A DNA stretch of 64,000 nt from Haloferula sp. BvORR071 (lineage in GTDB: Bacteria > Verrucomicrobiota > Verrucomicrobiia > Verrucomicrobiales > Akkermansiaceae): NCBI RefSeq assembly GCF_000739615.1, contig NZ_BATP01000060.1, forward strand, positions 217,436-281,435, read 5' to 3'. Of the stretch, positions 15,188-23,711 are shown piece by piece; position 1 is the stretch's first letter; every line of letters begins with the position of its first letter. Made by a program: the position numbers and the translations under genes. The notes beneath the pieces are model-generated. The model did no database searches. It saw only the letters and a program-made list of their open reading frames with translations, and was not told where the DNA came from.

Positions 15188-16900
15188 TCAAGGAATCACC
15201 TCGCGGCGCTCCTCGAGCCGGGCCAATTGCTCGCCGCGCTTTTGGCCGGTCAGGTCCTTGTCAATGGCGTCGAGAAGACCGAGCAGGTCACCGGCCTCCA
15301 GCAGGCGCGGGGTGATCACGTAACTGGCCCCATCGGCATACAGGGCGTGAACATCGCTGATCTTGTCCGCGTGGACGACGACTTCCGCGTCCGGATTGAG
15401 GGCGCGGAGTTGGAGCAGCATTTTGCGGTTGGTGGAGCCGCGCAGCACGCCGTCGCCCAGCGAGCAGATGATCACCTTGGCGTGGGAGATCCCCGCGTGT
15501 TCCAGGACATCCGGACGGCTGATGTCGCCATACATAACCTGGATGTCGCGGTCGCGCAGCTTGTTCGCAGTCTCCGGGTTGAAGTCCACCACCATCAGGC
15601 GCGGCAGCAAGGTCGGCTTCTCCCGGGTGATCTCTTCCAGTAGCGAGCTGGCCGTCCAACAGAAGCCGAGGATGAAGACATCCGGCGCCTCCTCACCGTG
15701 GCCCGCATCGTGGGTGCCCGCCGGTAGGTCGGGGAAGCCCAGTTTGTCCAAGATCGGACCCGCGCGGCGCACCACAGAATCGCTGCGCAGGATGCCATAG
15801 GTCGAGAGCACCGCGAGGAAGGCGAAGGCAAACGCAGTGATGCTGATCGTCTTGTCCGAGACATCACCGGCCGTCTTGCCAATCGCAAGCAGCACCAGCG
15901 AGAGCTCGCTGAGCTGCCCGAGATTGACCGCTGGAAGCAGGCTCATTCGTTGGCCCAGTCCCATGCGGAAGAGGGTGGGAAAGACCGTGATGAAGCGGGT
16001 CAGCAGTAGCACCGCGCTGACGACCAGCATCCAAAAGAGGTAATCCCAAGTTGGCATCGGGATGATCATTCCCAGCGACACAAAGAACAGCGTGACGAAG
16101 AAATCCCGGATACTCGTGACCCGCGCCACCACGTCCAGAGTATAGGGGAAGGTGGATACCATCACCCCGGCGAGCAGTGCGCCCATCTCCCGCGACAGGC
16201 CCAGATAGCTGGCGAAGCCCGCCATCGCGAAACACCAGGCCAGTGCGCCCACCAGCACCAGTTCCGGCCGACGAGCGACCAACTTGAACACTGGCGGCAG
16301 GATGAAGCGGCCAGCGAAATAGGCGGCACCCACCAATTGGAGCACCCGGCCAAGCGCCTCCACCAGCGGTCCAAGGGCAGGCTCCTTGAGGGTGGGTTGG
16401 ATCGCTAGAAAGAGAATCGCCGCCACGTCCTGGATCACCAGGATGCCCATGGTGACCCGGCCGGCCAAGGTCTCGAGCTCGCGCTTCTCGTGCAGCAGCT
16501 TCACGATGATGACCGTGCTGCTCATCGCCGCGGCCACCGCGAGATAAAGCGCTTCCAAGCTGCCACCGGCGGGCCCCACCGAGCGGAAGATCAACCAGCC
16601 TAAAGCAATGCCGCCGCTGATCTGGACCAAGGCCGTGACCGTAATCGCTCCGCCCGACCCGAGCATCTTCTTCAGGTCCATTTCCAGACCGATCATGAAG
16701 AGCAGCAGGGCCAGCCCGATCTCGGACATGGTCCGGATCGAGTCCGCATTCGTTACGACTTCAAAGCCTTGCGGCCCGATCGCGAAGCCCGCCACCAGAT
16801 AGGCGATCAGCAGCGGTTGTCGCGCCACCTGGCACACAACTCCGACCACCCACGCGGCGATGATGCACCATGCGATGTCCGTGACGATTCCATGATCCAC
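15188..16900 (-). CDS. CPA2-family cation:proton antiporter with RCK-like C-terminal domain
   Basis: 570 residues. About 12 membrane helices fill residues 1-390, with the KefB/YbaL-type motif LLLFMIGLEMDLKK. Residues 405-540 form a TrkA-N/RCK-like Rossmann domain. Where such domains normally show a glycine-rich GxGxxG, this one reads ILGFCWTASS, so NAD(H) binding is doubtful. The family exchanges K+ or Na+ for protons across the inner membrane. The gene is divergent from the small cNMP-binding gene at 17038 and precedes the metallophosphoesterase. Confidence 0.9.
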   Translation of the reverse strand: MDHGIVTDIAWCIIAAWVVGVVCQVARQPLLIAYLVAGFAIGPQGFEVVTNADSIRTMSEIGLALLLFMIGLEMDLKKMLGSGGAITVTALVQISGGIALGWLIFRSVGPAGGSLEALYLAVAAAMSSTVIIVKLLHEKRELETLAGRVTMGILVIQDVAAILFLAIQPTLKEPALGPLVEALGRVLQLVGAAYFAGRFILPPVFKLVARRPELVLVGALAWCFAMAGFASYLGLSREMGALLAGVMVSTFPYTLDVVARVTSIRDFFVTLFFVSLGMIIPMPTWDYLFWMLVVSAVLLLTRFITVFPTLFRMGLGQRMSLLPAVNLGQLSELSLVLLAIGKTAGDVSDKTISITAFAFAFLAVLSTYGILRSDSVVRRAGPILDKLGFPDLPAGTHDAGHGEEAPDVFILGFCWTASSLLEEITREKPTLLPRLMVVDFNPETANKLRDRDIQVMYGDISRPDVLEHAGISHAKVIICSLGDGVLRGSTNRKMLLQLRALNPDAEVVVHADKISDVHALYADGASYVITPRLLEAGDLLGLLDAIDKDLTGQKRGEQLARLEERREVIP

Positions 16901-16983
16901 GCGTGCGGAACCTATCAGCCCGGACCTCGGCGTCGATGCGGGAGTGATGGCGCGGTGGCGGAATTGTCACCTCTTCCCCTTGG

Positions 16984-16997
16984 CTTGACCCGTCAAG
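16984..16997. promoter_or_regulatory. Short palindrome between divergent antiporter and cNMP genes
   Basis: CTTGAC-CC-GTCAAG is a perfect 6-bp inverted repeat 41 nt upstream of the cNMP-binding gene start at 17038. The TTGAC part also resembles a -35 element, though I see no clear -10 at 17 nt. It could be an operator; the evidence is only symmetry and position. Confidence 0.25.
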
Positions 16998-17037
16998 GCC
17001 AGCTTGCTAAGGCGAGGTCAATTCCGCCCCCTTTTTC

Positions 17038-17397
17038 ATGAAGTTGCCGAATCTCTTTACCGATCCCTCACGTCTGCGAACCTTCAAGGTCGGAGATACT
17101 ATCTTCAAAGCCGGCGATCCGGGTAACGAAATGTTCATCGTCGACGAGGGCGAGGTGGATATCGTTATCAACGGGACAGTTGTCGAAACGGTCGGCCCGG
17201 AGCACTTCTTCGGCGAGCTCGCGCTGATCGATGAGGCGCCGCGCAGCGCCGATGCCGTGGCCCGCACGGACTGTAAGCTTGCAGCGCTCGATCAACGCCA
17301 GTTCACCTTCCTGGTGGACGAGATTCCATTCTTCGCGCTGCGGGTCATGAAGGTGCTGGCCGACCGCTTGCGGCGCGCCGACCGGGCTAGCAAATAG
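17038..17397 (+). CDS. Minimal cNMP-binding protein with intact cassette
   Basis: 119 residues, only a cyclic-nucleotide-binding barrel and its C-terminal helix. The cassette FGELALIDEAPRSADAVA is complete, with Glu60 and Arg69, so cAMP or cGMP binding is expected. There is no output domain, so it must act by binding a partner protein, or as a cAMP buffer. It is divergent from the antiporter gene (137 nt apart) and convergent with the first dioxygenase gene (9 nt). Together with the glutaminase fusion it is one of two apparently ligand-competent cNMP folds in this cluster. Confidence 0.87.
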   Translation: MKLPNLFTDPSRLRTFKVGDTIFKAGDPGNEMFIVDEGEVDIVINGTVVETVGPEHFFGELALIDEAPRSADAVARTDCKLAALDQRQFTFLVDEIPFFALRVMKVLADRLRRADRASK

Positions 17398-17406
17398 GGA
17401 CCTGTC

Positions 17407-18438
17407 TCACGGCATTCCTGTATTCGCCCCCGGCACCCGGAACGAGACTTTATAGAATCCCTTCTCCGCGGCAGCAGCGACATAAAGGCTAAGGCTGCCC
17501 TCCGCGGTCGCCACGTGCTTGTGACGGTCGATGCTGCCGGTCTGGCTCAGCGAGAAGGGCAGCGCCTTCCACTCCAAGTCTGCCATGGTCGGATTACCAT
17601 AGATCTCGTAGCAGTAGTTCGCGTAGGCCGGGATGGTCAGCTTGTAGCGCACCGTGCCATTCGGCCCGGCCACCGGTTCGCCCTGTGCCAGGAAGCCACC
17701 GGGGGCAGGGTAAGTAGGTTCGACTGGGGTGTAGCCGCTGACGAAGTCCCAGTTCGCTGCGACCTCACCCGTGGTGGTGCCAGCGACGGGCGTGAAGTCC
17801 AGCAGGATGGACGCCTTCTGTGCCGCAGAGAGCGGGGAGAAGACGTTGTCGTTCGAGTTCTGCGTGGCCCACACCGCACCGTTGTTCCCGTAGGCGACTT
17901 CATTCCAGCCGGTCTGTGTGCAGGTACGCGTGGTTTTCCCGGGAATCGTCACGCCCCAGTGGAAGTGCCGCGTCCGTCCGGTATAGAGTCCGGCCTTGAT
18001 GGTGCGGAAGCGGAAGGCTCCCGTGGATCCTGTTAGAAACTGGCCGAAGCCCGCGAAGTTCGCGTCGCAGGCGCTGTTGCGCCCGGTGCCGGTGGAGTAA
18101 AGGTAGTCGCCTTCATTGTCAGCATGCCAGCACTCGACCAGCGCGTTCCTGATCGGATTGCCGCTGCTATCCAGCACGCGTCCCGTGATGTAGGTCACGA
18201 TCCCGGTGGCCGCGGTGAGATTGTCGCCGAGTTGGACCAGGTCATTGTCCTTGTCCAAGGGGATGTCATCGGACAGCGGATAGTAGGGACCTTGGGTGAC
18301 CACGGGTGATGCGGTCAGGGTCAGGGCTTCGGCCAGGAATCCCGGCAGCGTGAAGCCTGCGGAAGCCGCGGCCATGCTCTTGAAGAAGCGGCGGCGGTTC
18401 ACCGGTATGTAGACCGGCAGCGGTTTGGACTCTTTCAT
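17407..18438 (-). CDS. Tat-exported intradiol ring-cleavage dioxygenase-like protein
   Basis: 343 residues. A twin-arginine signal (NRRRFFKSMAAASAG, residues 14-28) predicts folded export. The body has the intradiol dioxygenase beta-sandwich markers: TQGPYYP, GRVLDSSGNPIRNA, VECWHADNEGDY, FRFRTIKAGLY and RTRHFHWGV. These supply the 2-Tyr/2-His set that binds non-heme Fe(III). Characterised family members cleave catechols between the hydroxyls; secreted versions have less certain substrates. The C-terminal 110 residues are an added beta domain ending in YKVSFRV. It is followed in the same orientation by nothing close; the paralogous gene lies 188 nt upstream. Confidence 0.87.
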   Translation of the reverse strand: MKESKPLPVYIPVNRRRFFKSMAAASAGFTLPGFLAEALTLTASPVVTQGPYYPLSDDIPLDKDNDLVQLGDNLTAATGIVTYITGRVLDSSGNPIRNALVECWHADNEGDYLYSTGTGRNSACDANFAGFGQFLTGSTGAFRFRTIKAGLYTGRTRHFHWGVTIPGKTTRTCTQTGWNEVAYGNNGAVWATQNSNDNVFSPLSAAQKASILLDFTPVAGTTTGEVAANWDFVSGYTPVEPTYPAPGGFLAQGEPVAGPNGTVRYKLTIPAYANYCYEIYGNPTMADLEWKALPFSLSQTGSIDRHKHVATAEGSLSLYVAAAAEKGFYKVSFRVPGANTGMP

Positions 18439-18535
18439 GTTGGCAAGAGAGGCGGGTTGATGCCTCCGGAAAAGAGCTTCCGGACTCTAACAGATCCTGT
18501 GCGGGGCAGGCTGTCGGTCGCGTCGTTGGGGAAAA

Positions 18536-18593
18536 GGGGAGCCCGCCTGTTCCTCCGCCGTCCGTATCCTCACGTCCGGCCAGGCGGGCCCCA
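18536..18593. repeat. Imperfect long hairpin between the two dioxygenase genes
   Basis: Arms GCCCGCCTG (18541-18549) and CAGGCGGGC (18581-18589) are perfectly complementary, extended by GGGG/CCCC with one bulged A. The loop is 31 nt. It lies between the stop of one dioxygenase gene and the start of the other, and may be a terminator/attenuator or a member of the interspersed hairpin repeats seen elsewhere in the window. Confidence 0.45.
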
Positions 18594-18626
18594 TGGTTCC
18601 TGGAAATCTATCAGTGGGAGAACCTG

Positions 18627-19475
18627 CTACTCGGGCGGCGGGCTCCCGGGTGGACGGCCTCCCGGCGGTGGGGGAGGAGATCCGCCTGCTCCTCTGCCGG
18701 GGCTAGGGCCCCGGCCAGGCGGACCTCCGAATCCACGGGCACCGGACTTGCCGATGCCGCCTAAAAGCTTGTGATCGTCGCCCTCTTCCAAGGTGCGGCC
18801 GATGATCAGGTCGAACTTCGCGGTCAGCTCACCGAGCGGCGAGCCCGGGACCGGCAGGAAGTCGACCAGGATGGTGTTCCGTTCCGCTGCGTCCTCGATC
18901 TCGCCGAGGACATGGTCGCGGGTGTTGTCGGCATGACCCTTCACCATCATCTGGGTGGTGAAGATCCGGCGGCCATTGCGGCTCACCGCGAAGTGAATGT
19001 GCGGCGCGCGGAACATGCCATTCAGTTCGTAAGACACCGGCTTGATGGTGCGGAACTGGTAGCGCCCGGTAGAATCCGTCTGGTAGCGGCCGTAACCTTG
19101 GAAGTTACCGTCCAGGCCATTCTCATTGCGGCCGCGGCTGTGGATGTAGGACGACTTGCTGTCGCACTGCCAGATCTCTACCGTCGCGTTGCGGATCGGT
19201 TGGCCGGAGGCATTCATCACGCAGCCGCTCACCCAGGAGATCTCGCCCACGGCGGGAGTGATCGCATCATTGATGATCAGAAGATCGTTGTCCGTATCCA
19301 GCGGCATCTTGTCGGGGTAGTAGGGCCCCTCGGTCATTTCCGGGGTCAGGATGCGCTTGGTGTCGGCGAGCTGCTCGGCCATCAGACCCCGCACGCTGAA
19401 GAGCGAGGCACTCAGGCCTAGGCCCGTGAGAAAACCGCGGCGGCCGGTGGATGCTGGATGGATGATGCGGCTCAT
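18627..19475 (-). CDS. Secreted intradiol dioxygenase-like protein with Gly/Pro-rich tail
   Basis: 282 residues from the ATG at 19475, chosen because it begins the Tat-like signal TGRRGFLTGLGLSASLF; the frame is open further upstream without such a signal. Intradiol markers are clear: TEGPYYPD, VSGCVMNASGQPIRNA, VEIWQCDSKSSY, FRTIKPVSY and APHIHFAV, giving the 2-Tyr/2-His iron site. It is a paralogue of the protein encoded at 17407-18438 and more canonical. The last 40 residues are a low-complexity Gly/Pro/Arg tail. The gene is divergent from the response regulator gene, with 166 nt between starts, so both may be controlled by that two-component system (inference). Confidence 0.87.
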   Translation of the reverse strand: MSRIIHPASTGRRGFLTGLGLSASLFSVRGLMAEQLADTKRILTPEMTEGPYYPDKMPLDTDNDLLIINDAITPAVGEISWVSGCVMNASGQPIRNATVEIWQCDSKSSYIHSRGRNENGLDGNFQGYGRYQTDSTGRYQFRTIKPVSYELNGMFRAPHIHFAVSRNGRRIFTTQMMVKGHADNTRDHVLGEIEDAAERNTILVDFLPVPGSPLGELTAKFDLIIGRTLEEGDDHKLLGGIGKSGARGFGGPPGRGPSPGRGAGGSPPPPPGGRPPGSPPPE

Positions 19476-19641
19476 GGATTGCTGGATCGACTTTCGATGG
19501 GGGCACCTTAGCCCGCGGTCGATTAAGCCCGCGTTAAGCCGGGGAAAATCCGTGGGAAATTTCGCAGCCCTGCTTTCATGTTCGCTTAATCTAGGCTCTG
19601 CTAACCTCGTCTCCGGGCACCGCGCGCGCCCGTGAACCCTC

Positions 19642-20292
19642 ATGAGATTGCTGATCGTCGAAGATGAACCCCGGCTCCTGCGCTCGCTGGCGAAAGCCCT
19701 GCGCGAGGAAGGCTACGCCGTGGATACCGCAGAAGAAGGCGAGGATGGTCTCTTCAAGGCCACGACCTGCGACTACGATGCGGTGGTGCTCGATGTGATG
19801 CTGCCGAATCTCGATGGTTGGCAGATACTCAGCAAGCTGCGCGAAAGCAAGAGCACGCCGGTGCTAATGCTTACTGCCCGCGATGCCACCAGTGACCGCG
19901 TGAAGGGCCTTGATGGCGGGGCGGATGACTATCTGGTAAAGCCCTTCGAACTCGATGAACTCTTCGCCCGCATCCGCGCCATCATTCGCCGCCACGCTGG
20001 CAAGTCCCATCCCACCGTGGTGGTGGGTGACGTGGAGATCGATACCCGTGCGCGCCGCGTGACCATGGGTGGCAAGGCGGTGACCCTTACCGCCCGCGAA
20101 TTCTCGATCCTCGAATACCTCGCACTGCACCGTGGCGAAGTCATCAGTCGCACGGAACTCTACGAGCACCTCTTCGATGAAAATGAGGACACCCTTTCCA
20201 ATCTCCTAGACGTCCACGTCCATGGCATTCGCCGCAAGCTCCGCGCGGATCTGATCGCAACGCGGCGCGGCGAAGGCTACATTATCCAGTAA
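19642..20292 (+). CDS. OmpR/PhoB-family response regulator
   Basis: 216 residues. The receiver domain (1-118) has the acidic pair Glu7/Asp8, phosphoacceptor Asp51 in LDVMLPNLDG, Thr78 and Lys100 in YLVKPF. Residues 125-216 form a winged-helix DNA-binding domain (TAREFSILEYL, VDVHVHGIRRKLR-type region, GEGYII). It precedes the histidine kinase gene by 6 nt. The most likely target is the divergent dioxygenase gene and its own promoter; no direct repeat convincing enough to call an operator was found in the 166-nt intergenic region. Confidence 0.93.
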   Translation: MRLLIVEDEPRLLRSLAKALREEGYAVDTAEEGEDGLFKATTCDYDAVVLDVMLPNLDGWQILSKLRESKSTPVLMLTARDATSDRVKGLDGGADDYLVKPFELDELFARIRAIIRRHAGKSHPTVVVGDVEIDTRARRVTMGGKAVTLTAREFSILEYLALHRGEVISRTELYEHLFDENEDTLSNLLDVHVHGIRRKLRADLIATRRGEGYIIQ

Positions 20293-20298
20293 GAAATC

Positions 20299-21906
20299 AT
20301 GTTCACGGACTCCATCCGCTGGCGCATGCAACTGTGGCTGGGCATCCTGCTGCTGGGGCTGCTCGTGGCCTTCGGCGGAACCTCGTGGCAGTTGGAGAAG
20401 ACCCAGCGGATCCGGCGCTTGGACGATGAGCTGGCCAAGCGCGCTGCAGCCCTCGGGGTGGGAGTGCGTGGTGGTTCACAGCCCTTCGAGCCGGGACGGA
20501 TGAATCGCCCGGACGGGGGACCCGGCGGTGGGCCGGATGACCTCGCCCCCTTTGTCGATTTTGGCCCAGGTTCGGATTCCGGGCCAGGACCAGGGCCAGG
20601 CCCGGGCAGTGGCCGTGGTGGCCCGAACAGCAAGCGCCCGCCGCGGCCGCCGGAGATGGACGATGAATATCGCGGCGAGTTCTCCGAGGACTTCGGCGAT
20701 AGCGGTCGGCGCGGCCCATCGCGGAGCTCAGGGAAGAAGATCCCTACAGAAGTGGAAGCGATGTTCCCGGCTGACGGAGCGGAGGGGTATTACTATGCTG
20801 TGTGGATCGGAAGGTCGGGCACGCAGAAGAATTCCGCCAATGCCCCGGCGGGCATCCCTTTGCCAGCCTCGGACGGACGCAACACTCAGACCCAGTTCCG
20901 CGACCGCGCTGGCGTGCGCGAGGCCTTTCACTTCACCGAGCGTGGTGAATGCGTGCTCGCGGGACGGCCGGTTCACAGTGACTTGGCCGGAATGAAGGCC
21001 TACGGGCTGAGGCTCTCAATTACGGGGCTCGCCGTACTTGTGGTAGGTTTGGGCGGGGGCTGGATCTTGACCAGCCGCTCGATGCGGCCGATCCAGCGGA
21101 TCTCCGCTTCCGCTCGCAGGATCTCGGAGGGCAATCTTTCCGAGCGCATCCCGGTAGGGAGTTCGGGCAACGAATTGAACCAACTCGCCGGGGTGCTCAA
21201 TTCTACCTTCTCTCGCTTGGAGGATAGCTTCGCTCAGCAGAAGCGCTTCACCGCGGATGCCTCCCACGAACTGCGCACGCCGTTGGCAGTGCTCATCACC
21301 GAGACCCAGTCAGCCTTGTCGCGCGAGCGCAGCGCGGAGGACTACCGCGAGGTGCTCACGGGAAACCTCGAGACCGCGCGCCAGATGAAACGGCTGGCAG
21401 AGGCCCTGTTAGAGCTGGCGCGCGTCGATGCCGGCAGCGATCCCTCCGGCGGCCTTCCCTTCGATCTCTCGGAAGTTGCCACGAGTGTGGTGACCAAGCT
21501 CAAACCCCTGGCCGAGGCGCGGGCGACCAAGCTCTCCACCAGCCTGAAGGCTGCCAACACGAGCGGCAGCCCCGAGCGCCTCACCTTGGTCGCGTCCAAC
21601 CTGATCGAGAACGCCATCCACCACGGCAAGCACGGCGGCCACATCGATGTCGCTACTTTTGAAGAAGATGGCCGCGTGATCCTCAAGGTGAGCGACGACG
21701 GTCCCGGAATCTCCGCGGAGGACCTGCCGCATCTCTTCGAGCGCTTCTACCGCGCGGACAAATCGCGCACCGGTGCGAACGGCCGCTATGGCCTGGGCCT
21801 CGCGATCTGCAAGGGCTTGGTCGAAGCGGAAGGGGGAACGATCTCGGTAGAGAGCCGGAAGGGCGAGGGTGCCAGCTTCACCGTGAGCCTGCCGCTCGCT
21901 TCATAG
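20299..21906 (+). CDS. Sensor histidine kinase with Gly/Pro-rich periplasmic region
   Basis: 535 residues. One membrane helix at about 10-30 and another at about 235-257 flank a periplasmic region of about 200 residues. That region holds an unusual Gly/Pro stretch (about 60-120) with GPGPGPGPGSGRGG. A HAMP domain follows, then the dimerisation/phosphoacceptor helix with His323 in ASHELRTPL, the N box LIENAIHHG, DDGPGIS and GRYGLGLAICKGL. It should phosphorylate the adjacent regulator. The signal is unknown. The stop codon lies inside a 12-bp inverted repeat that probably ends transcription. Confidence 0.93.
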   Translation: MFTDSIRWRMQLWLGILLLGLLVAFGGTSWQLEKTQRIRRLDDELAKRAAALGVGVRGGSQPFEPGRMNRPDGGPGGGPDDLAPFVDFGPGSDSGPGPGPGPGSGRGGPNSKRPPRPPEMDDEYRGEFSEDFGDSGRRGPSRSSGKKIPTEVEAMFPADGAEGYYYAVWIGRSGTQKNSANAPAGIPLPASDGRNTQTQFRDRAGVREAFHFTERGECVLAGRPVHSDLAGMKAYGLRLSITGLAVLVVGLGGGWILTSRSMRPIQRISASARRISEGNLSERIPVGSSGNELNQLAGVLNSTFSRLEDSFAQQKRFTADASHELRTPLAVLITETQSALSRERSAEDYREVLTGNLETARQMKRLAEALLELARVDAGSDPSGGLPFDLSEVATSVVTKLKPLAEARATKLSTSLKAANTSGSPERLTLVASNLIENAIHHGKHGGHIDVATFEEDGRVILKVSDDGPGISAEDLPHLFERFYRADKSRTGANGRYGLGLAICKGLVEAEGGTISVESRKGEGASFTVSLPLAS

Positions 21907-21931
21907 GTCCTATAGGATTTATAGGACCTAT
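21903..21931. terminator. Perfect 12-bp inverted repeat over the kinase stop codon
   Basis: Arms 21903-21914 (ATAGGTCCTATA) and 21920-21931 (TATAGGACCTAT) are perfectly complementary around the 5-nt loop GGATT. The left arm contains the TAG stop of the kinase. The word TATAGGA occurs twice in it. It separates convergent genes and could serve as a bidirectional terminator, but it is AT-rich and has no T-tract, so a protein-binding or repeat-element role is also possible. Confidence 0.55.
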
Positions 21932-21959
21932 GACTTTGAGGGCGGCTCGAAGCGGTTCC

Positions 21960-22913
21960 TCACGGCTGCAGCACCACGCCAGCCTCTTCCAAAGCCATCG
22001 CTGCTGCTCCCACCATCCCAGCCTCGTTGCCGAAGCGGGCGGGCAAGATCATCAGGTGCTCCTTGAAGGGCGCGGAAAGTTGCGCGTAGAGGTGCGCGGT
22101 TAGCGGATTGAAGAGGATGTCGCCGGCCTTCGCCACACCGCCACCGATGATGATGGCCTGCGGGTTGAGCAGCCAGCAGCAGTTCATGATCGCCGTCGCC
22201 AGCTTCGCGCCGATGCTGTCCCAGATGCCAAGGGCGATCTCGTCGCCCAGCATGGCCGACTTTGCCAAGGCTGCGGGGGTGCACTCCGCCAGGTGGCGCT
22301 CGATTCCAGCATCCAGATAGACCTGTCGGGCATCCGCCGCGATCTCGTTGTTGCCGGTGTAATCTTCCAGCGCACCGAGGTTGCCGTAGGCACCGCGTCG
22401 GCCCTGCCAGTCGATCGACATCTGGCCGACCTCGCCGGCACCGAATTGGGCGCCCCGGACCATCTTGCCATTCGCCACCACGCCGCCGCCGACGCCGGTG
22501 CCGAGGGTCAGGGCCACCAGGTGATTCAGCCCGCGGCCCGCGCCGCGCTTCCACTCGGCGTAGGCCATGCAGTTCGCGTCATTCTCCACCACCACCGGCA
22601 GGCCGGTCGCGTCCGCCAGCTTCTTCTTCAGCGGAATAGCCACCCAGCCGGGGACATTTGTCAGGTTATGGACAATGCCCTTTTCGAAGTGGACGAAGCC
22701 GGGGACGCCGACACCGATGGCTTCGATTCGGGGGTGTCGCTCTCGAAGATCCTCGATGACCCGCAGCATCGCATCGATCAAGGCATCCGGACCATCAAAG
22801 TCCGGTGTCGAGACCGGCGGTGCCTGGTCAATGATGTTGCTCCGATAGAGAACGCCGAATTTGACGGAGGTTCCGCCGAAATCGACACCAATTGCGAGAG
22901 GGGTATCTGCCAT
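21960..22913 (-). CDS. ROK-family sugar kinase (glucokinase-like)
   Basis: 317 residues, cytoplasmic. The ATP phosphate-binding loop is GVDFGGTSVKFG (residues 9-20) and the catalytic Asp is in VVENDANCMAYAEW. GTGVGGGVV and IIIGGGVAKAG complete the actin-like ATPase fold. The usual ROK zinc motif CxCGxxGCxE is absent: the corresponding loop reads GRRGAYGNLGALED, with no cysteine. ROK members without the zinc site exist, and glucose or another hexose is the likely substrate; I cannot decide which. It is encoded 49 nt downstream of the pantothenate kinase gene on the same strand. Confidence 0.88.
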   Translation of the reverse strand: MADTPLAIGVDFGGTSVKFGVLYRSNIIDQAPPVSTPDFDGPDALIDAMLRVIEDLRERHPRIEAIGVGVPGFVHFEKGIVHNLTNVPGWVAIPLKKKLADATGLPVVVENDANCMAYAEWKRGAGRGLNHLVALTLGTGVGGGVVANGKMVRGAQFGAGEVGQMSIDWQGRRGAYGNLGALEDYTGNNEIAADARQVYLDAGIERHLAECTPAALAKSAMLGDEIALGIWDSIGAKLATAIMNCCWLLNPQAIIIGGGVAKAGDILFNPLTAHLYAQLSAPFKEHLMILPARFGNEAGMVGAAAMALEEAGVVLQP

Positions 22914-22962
22914 GGCTTAGCAACTACTTTGTATCCACTTCAAACGGTCTTGGCACGTACTT

Positions 22963-23700
22963 TTATGCAAGATTTCTTAAAGCTACGAGTCTCAAGCCTT
23001 CCAAGGTGAGGTCTGGATCGACCGTAGCGATCTCCGGAAGGCCCCTCGCGATCAGCGCCGCATCGCCGCCCGTTGCTACAATGGCGGGCTTTCCGGCCAT
23101 CTCGTCAGACAACTTTGCGAGGATCTCCCGGACCAGTCCGCGATACCCGTAGACCGCTCCGGCGCGCATCGCCTCCACGGTCGATTTTCCGATCGCCGAG
23201 ACTGGTTCCTCCAGCTCGATCTGGGGTAGGAGAGCTGTTCGCTTTCCCAAATAATCCTGCATCGCTCCGAGGCCGGGGGCAATCACCCCGCCACAGTAGG
23301 CTGGGCCGGCGGCCACCACGTCGAAAGTCACCGCCGTGCCGAAATCAATCACGATCGCCGGGGCTCCGTGGCGGGCACTCACGCCCACCGCATTGGCCAG
23401 ACGATCGGCGCCAATCTGCTCGGGATTCGGGTAGTCGATGGTCAGCCCCATGTCGCTGCGCCAGGAGAGGGGATGCAGCGGCCCGCGGGTCACCAGATGA
23501 TCGCGCAGGATCCGCGCCTTCTCCGGCACCACCGAGCAGAGCAAGGTGCCCTCAAACTCGAAACCCGCCAGCACCCGGTCCAGCGCCGCGGGGGAGATCT
23601 CTGCGGTCGGTAGCCAGGCGCGCTGCTCTAACAGAGACGCCGCATCGCCCAGCGCGAACTTCGTGCGGGTGTTGGAGTTATCGACCAGCAGCCAAGCCAT
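22963..23700 (-). CDS. coaX: Type III pantothenate kinase
   Basis: 245 residues. Phosphorylates pantothenate, the first step of coenzyme A synthesis. The type III signatures are present: DNSNTRTKF at residues 7-15, GADRLANAVG, IDFGTAVTFD, and the late ATGGDAALIARGL. Length matches the family. The start is the ATG directly after the stop of the small anchored-protein gene (11 nt), so these are cotranscribed; the ROK kinase follows. A TGTTAGA word encodes Leu-Leu-Glu near the N-terminus. Confidence 0.93.
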   Translation of the reverse strand: MAWLLVDNSNTRTKFALGDAASLLEQRAWLPTAEISPAALDRVLAGFEFEGTLLCSVVPEKARILRDHLVTRGPLHPLSWRSDMGLTIDYPNPEQIGADRLANAVGVSARHGAPAIVIDFGTAVTFDVVAAGPAYCGGVIAPGLGAMQDYLGKRTALLPQIELEEPVSAIGKSTVEAMRAGAVYGYRGLVREILAKLSDEMAGKPAIVATGGDAALIARGLPEIATVDPDLTLEGLRLVALRNLA

Positions 23701-23711
23701 CGGAATGTGTT

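Noticed and set aside
22930..22962. TGGCACG sequence between the ROK kinase and coaX genes as a sigma-54 promoter
   Set aside because: No GC-containing -12 element at the correct spacing, and the plus-strand orientation points at the wrong strand of both genes.
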